From contig JAJLTO010000007.1 of NCBI GenBank assembly GCA_030568195.1, positions 620,001 through 684,000 of the forward strand: a stretch of 64,000 nt of DNA, read 5' to 3'. The DNA comes from Dipodascopsis uninucleata var. uninucleata. Its lineage: Eukaryota > Ascomycota > Lipomycetes > Lipomycetales > Lipomycetaceae. The translations under genes were made by a program, and so were the position numbers. Positions 56,375 to 64,000 of the stretch are shown one piece after another (position 1 is the first letter of the stretch; every line of letters begins with the position of its first letter). A model generated the notes under the pieces. It saw only the letters and a list, made by a program, of their open reading frames with translations. It did no database searches and was not told the origin of the DNA.

Positions 56375-58066
56375 CTAATACATAACACTGAACAAGCCGG
56401 CAGTGAGAGCACAAACAATAACTGCAATCATAGTCAAAGAACCAGCGCCGAAAGGAGATGCAGCCATAACCGACCCAGAACTTGGAAGCGAAGTACTTCC
56501 GGCAATTGTAGTGGCAGAGCTAGCAGCAGTAGTATGAGTAATACTTCCAAACGTGAGAGCAGAAGAGGTCTCGCTAGGAAGGCCAGTCTCACTAGGAAGG
56601 CCAGTCTCACTAGCAAGATCAGTCTCACTAGCAAAAAACTCAGATGTAGTACCAATTCCACTGAAAATTTCAGAAGCTGACTCAGTCTCGATGTTAGAAA
56701 GAGTAGCCTGAGCAGAACCACTAGACGCTGTAATAGTAGCAGCGGCAGTACTACCACCACCACTAACGTCTGGAATGCCAGATGAGATGACCACGATGTC
56801 AGACTCAGTAGTATTGAAAACAGTAGGAGCCATCGCTACAACGTTGTTGTCCAAATCGTAGACAACATAAGCAGATCTCAAAAAGGTATCACCCAAAATG
56901 TTGGTGCCGATAGCCTCATTATCCAACATACCCATAAAACAAACAGTTTGACCATCCAAAACAAGTGGTCTACCGGAGTTATCAGTGAGAGGAATGAACA
57001 ATTCATCAAGGTCAACTGGGATGGAAACACCACCGAATACAAAGTTGATGGTGTCAGTGCTTTTAGTGATAGAGCAGTAGTTGATGTAACCACCAACATC
57101 TTCGGAATAGCCACTTCCCGTTATGTTACCGAAAACTTCAACGACTTCAAGAGGCAAGTACATCAAAGTGGTACCAGAATCTAGCAAAACATTCATCTCA
57201 AAGCCATCTTGGGTGATACTTTGCGTCTTTCCATTAACAGTGACTGAGAAGCCGGTCTGGGTAACATAGAAAGCAGAAGGGCTAGTCTCACCACTCTGGA
57301 GATTGACATCCATTTGAACAAGATCACCACTAAACTTCTTAGTGTCAATACCACCAAACAAAACATTACCAGTAGAAGCATCCATGTCGTTTAACCAAAG
57401 GGAGTAAGCAGTAGACTTAATCAAGCCCTGTTTGACCATCTGGATTGGCAAGTTATCGTATGGGGTCGACCCGTGATAGGCAGTAAGAGCTTCGTTGGAA
57501 GCATAACCAATACCCATAATACCCTGGGTAGCATTACCATCAGTGCAGATACCCATAGTCAAATTCTTAACAGTACCACCACCAATCTCGAAAATGTCTG
57601 TAGCATAGTCACCGCTAGCGTAAGTATTGTCACCATAAGTAATGTAGAAAGTACCACTAGATATAGTGTCAAAGGTACTCGAATCCTCTGGTTCGAACAT
57701 ACCAGATTCAGAGCATGGATCATCAGACTCTTGACACACCTCATTCTCACTAGTCTGTACCCAGACATCCGAAGAACCAGTGTCGATCTGCAGTCTCAAA
57801 CTCTGCGCTGGAGTTCCGACTGAAACGTTAGTATAGTACAAGGCATCAGAATTGTCGAGCGTCTGCACAAGATAGTTCGAATTGGCGCGCTTAGCTAGAC
57901 GATGTCTGTAGCGACGAGTATAAGGGGACTCTTCGTTTGGTGCACGCTTTCGTTTGGCGAAATCAAGCTGAACAGTGCCTTCCTTTGGGATGTAGAAGGC
58001 ATCGGCGAAGCCGGCGGCTGCGTAACTGCCAAGAAGGATTGCAGATCCAATACTAGTAAACTTCAT
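56375..58066 (-). CDS. Yapsin-type GPI-anchored aspartic protease
   Basis: Single exon for 563 residues from the ATG at 58066. An ATG 13 codons earlier (58105) would put hydrophobic residues before the signal peptide and is less likely. Residues 1-22 are the signal peptide. A propeptide ends in a basic stretch with a Kex2-type KR site (LAKR at 57-60). The catalytic motifs are DTGSSDVWV (Asp95) and DSGTTLMYLP (Asp296). Four cysteines in pairs (CQESDDPC, CSITK, CFMG) fit yapsins. After residue 430 comes a Ser/Thr stalk with SETGLP repeats and a hydrophobic GPI-type tail. Yapsins cut at basic residues at the cell surface and help maintain the cell wall. A signal peptide and a GPI anchor fit this place. 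Confidence 0.94.
   Translation of the reverse strand: MKFTSIGSAILLGSYAAAGFADAFYIPKEGTVQLDFAKRKRAPNEESPYTRRYRHRLAKRANSNYLVQTLDNSDALYYTNVSVGTPAQSLRLQIDTGSSDVWVQTSENEVCQESDDPCSESGMFEPEDSSTFDTISSGTFYITYGDNTYASGDYATDIFEIGGGTVKNLTMGICTDGNATQGIMGIGYASNEALTAYHGSTPYDNLPIQMVKQGLIKSTAYSLWLNDMDASTGNVLFGGIDTKKFSGDLVQMDVNLQSGETSPSAFYVTQTGFSVTVNGKTQSITQDGFEMNVLLDSGTTLMYLPLEVVEVFGNITGSGYSEDVGGYINYCSITKSTDTINFVFGGVSIPVDLDELFIPLTDNSGRPLVLDGQTVCFMGMLDNEAIGTNILGDTFLRSAYVVYDLDNNVVAMAPTVFNTTESDIVVISSGIPDVSGGGSTAAATITASSGSAQATLSNIETESASEIFSGIGTTSEFFASETDLASETGLPSETGLPSETSSALTFGSITHTTAASSATTIAGSTSLPSSGSVMAASPFGAGSLTMIAVIVCALTAGLFSVMY
56577..56630 (-). repeat. Three 18-bp tandem repeats in the yapsin stalk
   Basis: Two identical units and one diverged unit, each 18 bases and in frame, encode SETGLP-type hexapeptides on the minus strand. 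Likely variable in number between strains. Confidence 0.85.
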
Positions 58067-59200
58067 TATCGCAAGTGACGTTCCTATAATGACTAATAAG
58101 GACAAGTGTTATTAATGAAGAAATTCAGAAAATACTGCACCAGTCGCACATCCAGCTCTGTAGACAAGGCTTTGAGATGTATCTGCGACTGAATTGCCCT
58201 TGGAACACCTACCATATGATTGCTGTATATGTTAAGGAAGATAATATATTGTCAGGATGTAACGATAGATTATACTAGAAAAGAAAAAGAAAAAAGAAAG
58301 TCCCTATTAGAAAAGTACTCGTCGTTTCGATGTAGTGAGTAGCGATGAAATGAAATATGAGTCCTTATATATATGTGTGCAAGAGTGTATGAATAATATA
58401 TGTATTTAATCCCAATATAAGATATGACTTTTTAACGCTATATAATACAGTTTATGAGAATCAACGTGTGAATAGAGTATGTTCCGAGTGACACACTACC
58501 ATCTCATTTAGCGAACTAACAAACTACTGCCTTGGTACTGAGAATATAAGGAAAATATTGCAGAATAAATAATGAAATTAAACAATTTCTTGATTGTAGA
58601 AAACTGCAGGCTTCATATTCATTCTTCTTGGCGTGGCAATGATGCTATTTACAAACATTACTAGTTTATAAGAAAATTACTACTGCTAATATGTATTTTC
58701 CGCGCCACGATGTTAGCTGACAATTAATTACATAAATAGTGTTCTTCCTGAGCATGCTAATCGCAGACACTCATCAAGTTGCAAGGCTGAAGATCGCTTA
58801 CACAAGATCAACGACATTTTTACATTTTTGTGTTTCGGTTGGTCTATTTTTGTTCATACACATAGCTATCTGCCTAAATGTCGCTCTTATATTCTCATAT
58901 TTATGTATTTTACTTTATTTTTTCACAGTGCCCGCTGCTCGTGAATGTAGCGTTATACTATTGCAGTATTATTGACTGCGCATTATAACGCAACAAAGCC
59001 CGCGAAAGTTCCTTGTTACTACTTTGGCATTCGAACTTTCTATCGCTAGATGTTAATGCTCACTTCCTCTTTACGACCTTTGTGCCATGTGCACTATGTC
59101 AAATACCTTGGACCGATACTTCGCCTCTAATTTCTGCCTCCACTATCGCGCTGCGCCAACCATTTACCCCGGAGAGCCTTTCCCTTAATTTTTGGGTTCA

Positions 59201-59419
59201 ATGGCGATGTATGACCCCAACCCACGACAACAGTTCTTGCTGCTGGTTCTAGCAGCAAATGGTTTCCAGCGGCCGCGTCCTATTAGTAACTATAATTTAA
59301 TACTGGCAGGTATCTGCCACTGCCAAGATTGGAGAGCGCTGCTAGAAGGCTTCACCCTGGCCACGGCACCGCTCGCTAGGGAACTAAGGGCTGAGGCGGA
59401 GAGAAGGATGCGGCTGTGA
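59201..59419 (+). CDS. Doubtful small open frame, 72 residues
   Basis: An ATG-started frame in a patch of higher G+C. The product begins MAMYDPNPRQQFLLLVLAAN and ends in a basic amphipathic helix (ARELRAEAERRMRL). Codon composition is richer in C and G at third positions than in neighbouring genes, which suggests a different origin or chance. I recognise no family. It might be part of a gene that decayed, or a real small gene. Confidence 0.25.
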   Translation: MAMYDPNPRQQFLLLVLAANGFQRPRPISNYNLILAGICHCQDWRALLEGFTLATAPLARELRAEAERRMRL

Positions 59420-60475
59420 GCATATAGTAACTGCGTCGATTGTGTCTGTAGTAGACTAGTAGTTATAGTTTGCACTCCTATATAGATAAAGCGGAGTATA
59501 GCAGCGTGTAGTAGCAATAATCATAACTTTGTGCCTTGGAGATAAAATTCTTGCGTGAAGCAAGAACAGTATTCAATTGCTCAGCATAGCTGGTCTTCCG
59601 AGTAGGCACACTTTAGCTGTGCGAAGGGTCGGAGGCTAAGTATGAGCTCAGCCACTTCATTTTAGCTCGTATCATTCACTGAACTTATTTACTACAGTTT
59701 ACGTTAATATAGGTTTCTAAACGACCTAAGTACGCCCTATATACGAAAGATATTATTTATGATTCAAGTAGTGGGCATCTGAAGTATATTCATCCACAGA
59801 TCTTTGCGGCTGTTAATGGTGCTCGTGCTCCTATTTACCCCTGTCATCTCGCAAGATCATTGCTGGGTCAGCCTGGTGGAACACAACATAGCAAAGAAAG
59901 AGAGTAATATGATACAATTTCTGACAGTTTACAGCTATCATTTTATCGTCTCTGGTCCTTTCCCTGGTAGGCAAACTAGCATATAAGCAAGTACCAGAAC
60001 GCAGCTAAGGAAGGCCCGTAAATTCAACTTTATATGGCAAGGTTAGCATTCTGCCTCAGCCAACTTCTACTCAATGCCTAGTTGTCAATGCAGCTTCCAA
60101 ACGCTATTTCGTCTTCATGACCCGAGGGTTTCTTAGTGCAGCGACCCTTTATGGCACTCACACGGCCAGTGGTGCAAAAGATGGGCAGCTAAAATTTTAA
60201 TATCCTCCGGCATGTTAAAAATGAAACAATAAAAAAATGAATAATAATATTGAATAAACAGAGACCCCATAACTCTACCCTTGATTAGTCGCGTCAGAAA
60301 CTGTGCCTAGGCGCACTGCCAGAGACGACTATTTTACTTCACAACTATATCTAAAATTTCATATATATCAGAGTATTATGTGCTAGCTGCGATGGCAGTA
60401 TAGCATCCTTCATGGAAGAACCTAAGTCGTCTATTCTCAAACTACAAGATGCCTGTTTCTGCGACTACACAGAAT

Positions 60476-60495
60476 CTGTAGATTAGAATCTACAG
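60476..60495. repeat. 20-base dyad symmetry
   Basis: Two 9-base arms (CTGTAGATT and AATCTACAG) are exact inverted copies separated by two bases. It could be a binding site for a dimeric regulator 1.7 kb upstream of the zinc-cluster gene, or chance. Confidence 0.6.
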
Positions 60496-62187
60496 AGCGT
60501 AAGTTCTTAAAGCCAATATTCTTCCGTTGCCACTCCATGTCGTCATGCTATGCTGATATTGTCTACCAGCTTAATAGCAGTCTAGCGTACACGAGTCTTA
60601 TCCAACATGCATTCGACTTCTGTCAGATCAAGCGGTCGAACTGTTAGCATCTATCGTTTTTACAGTAAAGCTGCTCATACATTAAAGATTATGTATGGTC
60701 TGACTGTAATGGGTAAGAAGAAACAAGCATTTAACATAATTGCTTGCTAATATATTATGTAACAATTTTGTTCGTAGGGTCGCCGATAAGCATGTATAAC
60801 ATATAATTTAGACGATATTACACTGCATCTTCTTTTACCCTGACGAAGAGAGCTAGCTGGTTCGATGAACATGTAGTGTATACATTATGGCAAGGAGGAA
60901 AGCATTTAGCTCGGCACCGATATTTATATGGTCTTTTAATTACCATTTAACTGTCATATTTATTAATATCTGTCAACGTTATATGTAGATTTTGGGACCC
61001 GAGAAAGTCTCTCAAGGGTGCGCTTCAACTATAGCCTAGAAACGAATATGCTCGCTCGCGCTTTTCTGCTGGATATTCACAAAACCCTCATATATGTAAG
61101 TCTGCATTTACATAATCGAATGCCACTTTTAGATAATCTTTTGGGAGGCAAAATGAAATAAATGCAAGTAAATTAATAAGCGACAGGCCCGAAGCAACTC
61201 AGCAAATGCTTCTTTAAACCATTAAGGTTATAAAATTTATGTAGAAAACTAGAAATATTTCAGGGCAAAAAAAGGCTACGTTCTCTGTAACAGAACATAT
61301 AATAATGCGGCTTACAAGTTGTAAAATATCGCTTTGCTTCGTGCGGAAAGACACAAAATAACAGTCAACATCAAAGTGTGCCCCAATTCTCACATAGTCT
61401 CCCGAAACTCCTTTCAGAAAATCCCATTTCGCCTCTCGTAGCTCCCCAGACTACAGTCAATTTTTATCTCACTGGACCTTAATTGGCCGGCCAAACAAGC
61501 GTCATGTGCCCGCTGACTCTTGCAAAATGCGTATAGTTACACCTACGTTTTGGTCGACGGTTTCGTCGTTGCACGTGAAAATCACTTACTAAGCATACTA
61601 TTAGCCACTTATGGACGTCATCACTACTTCTCCCAGGGTCAGCAGCACTTTTCTTTCTGTACTCTTACTTTGAAGCTCGTAGTACACTATTTTCGGACCA
61701 GCATTTGCTTTCTTTGCGTCTGTCTCATCCCATACTGTATAGTTCTAAAATACACTGTAAGAACAGGCAATATACTACTGCAATTTATAGGCAATTCGGT
61801 TGCATTCGCAGCGGACGAATATTTTTATATATCTGGTACTGACCAAGACGAAGACCTCCGAAGGTTAACTTGCATTGGTAAGATCATGCCTCTTAAGTGG
61901 AATATACGTCTGATACTCCTAGACTGGTGTTAATAATTTTCTAATTCATGTAAAGATCTGTAGAATAGGTACATAGCTTTCCTGACTATACGAACAAAAA
62001 AGGAAACTAGTGGCTTGTTGACCATATCAGTGGACTGGCAGACTCTACAGTCTAGAGCAGTAATTTTTCTATTAGATAGGATACTTTTGACGTTATCCAA
62101 CGAGTTACGGTCACAGATATATTTGATTTCCACAGCAATTATATCAATAATCTGGATTATACTCGAAAATTAAGGACTGTAAAAAGA

Positions 62188-64000
62188 ATGGCGGAAGAAT
62201 CGAGCGCAGACGACTACCCATCCACAGAGCCTCGGCACGATCACAGCGATGGATCCTCTAAGAAGCAAGTGAGCTATCGAAGAGCGCGAGCTTCACGAGC
62301 ATGTGAGATGTAAGTGTCTGGTACAATACATGACTTCTTAAAGTGATGTGTAATTTGCTTGTGTAGCATTATTTCGCTGCTTGATGGAACAGCTACTGAT
62401 TTTACTTCTCTAGATGCCATTCTCGAAAGGTTAGTCAATTAAATATCGACAGTTTAGAGTAGTCGACATAAAGCTTCTTTATTCTATGCGAGTCTTGCTT
62501 ACATTTGGAATCAACACATTAGGTCCGATGTGATGTTACAAACAGGATGCCGTGCACAGTAAGTATTGACGATGCGTTTGAGCTTTACATCATGTATGTA
62601 TCTTGCACTGGAACTAATGACTGGTTTTCCATTTCAGAATTGCGTCGCCTTTGGCTGTGAATGTAAGATACCGGATACTAGACGACGAAAGGGACCGAAA
62701 GATAAGTAAGTTGTCCATACATGGAGGATATGATGGTGGGATATTCTTGGACAAGAACTGATCGTAATGGATTTATAGTGTTAAACGTAAGAACTTTTAT
62801 TCTGTAACGCCGACAGATACTCCTCCAGGAAGCGAACGTCATGAATCTGGCGAGCCTGATGGCTCTCCTCAAGATTCAGTCGACGATGATGAGCAAGAAG
62901 TTGACGAGCAACCCAACAAACCAAACAAGGTTCGAAAGGTAGAAACCTATGCTGAGACTCTACAGTCTGCTGACGGACCGAGGAGTGACTATACGACTAA
63001 AGAAGCTTATAGAAGTGCTGAAGCATGGTTGAATATAATATCGAATACTGAAGATAGTTTTGTCAAGAGATCTGGCAGAGTTGCTTATCTGGGATCTTCT
63101 TCCAATCTAAGTCTTCTTGTACAGTCCAAGGCAGGGGATTCGGAAGTATGCCACTACCCTTTGCCCGAGGAGCTCCGAGTAGGATCTGCGCGACTCAATG
63201 ATATTGACCCTGAAGAAATCGAAATTTTGCATAGAAGAGGAGCATTTTTACTTCCTCCGAGAGACATATGCGATGATCTCGTAGAATCTTTCTTTGAGAA
63301 GATTCATCCTATTGTGCCAATGATTAATAGAACGCAGTTTATGAATCGTTACAATGATCCTAAAAACCCACCATCGATATTGCTCTTGCAGTCTATTCTT
63401 CTAGCTGGTACGAGAGTATGCAGAAATCCAGCTCTCTTTGATTCTAGCGGTTCTACTAACCTTGCAAGCCTTACTCTATATAAGAGAGCAAAAGCATTGT
63501 TTGAGGCTAATTACGAGGATGACCGTATATCAATCGTCCAATCACTGATTCTACTTGGGTGGTGGTGGGAAGGTCCCGAGGATGTAACGAAGAATGTATT
63601 CTACTGGACTAGAGTTGCAGTCAGTGTTGCACAAGGATTTGGTTTACATCGCAGTGTTGAGAAGTCGTCTTTATCTGTGCTTGATAAGCGATTATGGAAG
63701 AGATTATGGTGGGTGCTGTTTAGCAGAGATCGCGCTGTAGCGGTTGCACTGGGCAGACCAATATCAATTAACACCGATGATGCAGACGTTCCTATGCTTA
63801 TAGAAGAGGATTTTATAGAGGAAGAGGGTCCGGGCCCTTACAGATATCCCCCTAATATGAATCATGTTCAGTTTTTTATACAAACTCTAAAGCTTTCGGA
63901 GATTATGGGCTTAGTACTCAGACAGCAGTTTTCTGTTGCCTCAGAGAATTCTCGTGTTGCCAACCGTATTCCTGATATTACACATTCTGACATGGCGTTA
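62188..64000 (+). CDS. Zn2Cys6 transcription factor, Ctf1/FarA-like, cut by the window end
   Basis: Exons 62188-62309, 62414-62429, 62523-62558, 62638-62705 and 62779 to the window end, all in frame, give 488 residues so far. The zinc cluster has Cys39, 42, 49, 57, 60 and 67 (spacing 2-6-7-2-6), with CHSRKVRCDV and NCVAFGCECKIP. It is split by three introns, so exon 2 is only 16 nt (CHSRK). A basic region RRRKGPKDK follows. After an acidic linker comes the fungal-specific regulatory domain (FFEKIHPIVPMINRTQF; LLGWWWEGPED; LDKRLWKRLWWVLFSRDR; ALGRPISI). The NCVAF zinc cluster and this domain best match cutinase transcription factor 1 and FarA/FarB, which control fatty-acid breakdown genes. The target in this yeast is inferred only. 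The 3' part lies outside the window. Confidence 0.9.

Larger units (their letters stand above)
58067..62187. other. Gene desert of 4.1 kb between divergent genes
   Basis: The yapsin promoter is at the left end and that of the zinc-cluster regulator at the right. A patch from about 59030 to 59430 is less AT-rich than the rest and contains a 72-codon frame (59201-59419). The longest frame, about 61526-61933, is Leu/Tyr/Cys-rich and looks like chance. A short hairpin is at 59549-59569, and a 20-base dyad at 60476-60495. No tRNA, transposase or reverse transcriptase motif was seen. Confidence 0.45.

Noticed and set aside
61520-61933. Longest plus-strand frame in the right-hand desert
   Set aside because: It has no ATG near its start, and its Leu/Tyr/Cys/Phe content fits chance translation of AT-rich DNA.
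1-64000. Search for mobile elements, virus-like elements, CRISPR arrays, centromere or telomere repeats
   Set aside because: By eye I saw no transposase, integrase or reverse transcriptase motif, no long terminal repeats and no repeat array other than those listed. Diverged remnants in the gene deserts cannot be excluded without a search.

Overview
This is nuclear DNA of an ascomycete yeast. The best guess is an early-branching, intron-rich Saccharomycotina of the Lipomyces type; a Taphrinomycotina relative is a second option. Evidence: spliceosomal introns with GTAAGT/GTATGT donors and short YAG acceptors are common, and CTG falls on conserved leucines (for example in the DRG-family GTPase), so the code is standard. 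The gene set also includes things baker's yeast lacks: a respiratory complex I subunit, thymine-DNA glycosylase, cysteine dioxygenase, UDP-glucose dehydrogenase, an ornithine carbamoyltransferase with a mitochondrial presequence, and a CFEM surface protein. I found 24 confident or probable protein genes, roughly one per 2.7 kb. I saw no tRNA, rRNA, CRISPR array or recognisable mobile element.

Layout. 1-5.3 kb: no gene seen. 5.3-8.2 kb: a CENP-B-type helix-turn-helix protein (+) convergent with a HAD phosphatase (-). 11.8-18.4 kb: Rbg1/DRG1 GTPase in 12 exons (-), divergent from a cysteine dioxygenase (+), which converges on a secreted GH3 beta-glucosidase (-). 21.5-26.7 kb: a Gly/Ser-rich surface protein (+), TAF6 (-) and UDP-glucose dehydrogenase (-). 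26.7-31.3 kb: a 4.5-kb gene desert. 31.3-32.6 kb: a GPI-anchored CFEM protein. 33.3-38.0 kb: mitochondrial ribosomal protein bL17, MICOS subunit Mic12, a small one-span protein and ornithine carbamoyltransferase. 40.0-42.8 kb: a Tag1-like vacuolar membrane protein. 43.4-48.6 kb: Csm3/Swi3 fork-protection factor (-), the complex I 21-kDa subunit (+) and a three-RRM Nam8/Csx1-type protein (-). 51.0-55.4 kb: mitochondrial BolA (Bol3), Tfb6, thymine-DNA glycosylase and a PQ-loop membrane protein, all (+). 56.4-58.1 kb: a GPI-anchored yapsin (-). 58.1-62.2 kb: a second gene desert. 62.2 kb to the end: a Zn2Cys6 regulator of the Ctf1/FarA type, cut by the window end.

There is no operon logic, as expected for a eukaryote. 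Several neighbours share short divergent promoters: Rbg1/CDO, bL17m/Mic12 and Csm3/complex I. Four successive genes at 33-38 kb are mitochondrial or probably so. Secreted or surface genes (GH3, the Gly/Ser protein, CFEM, yapsin) are scattered.

I did not find an undescribed multi-gene system. The most unusual signals are in gene structure: a 9-nt internal exon and a 14-nt terminal coding exon in RBG1, a 16-nt exon inside a zinc cluster, two GC-AG introns with matching GCAAGT donors, a hairpin-rich intron, and a Tag1-like gene whose two halves do not join in phase at the expected place. Exon boundaries below were derived by hand from reading frame, splice signals and family conservation; none is backed by transcripts.
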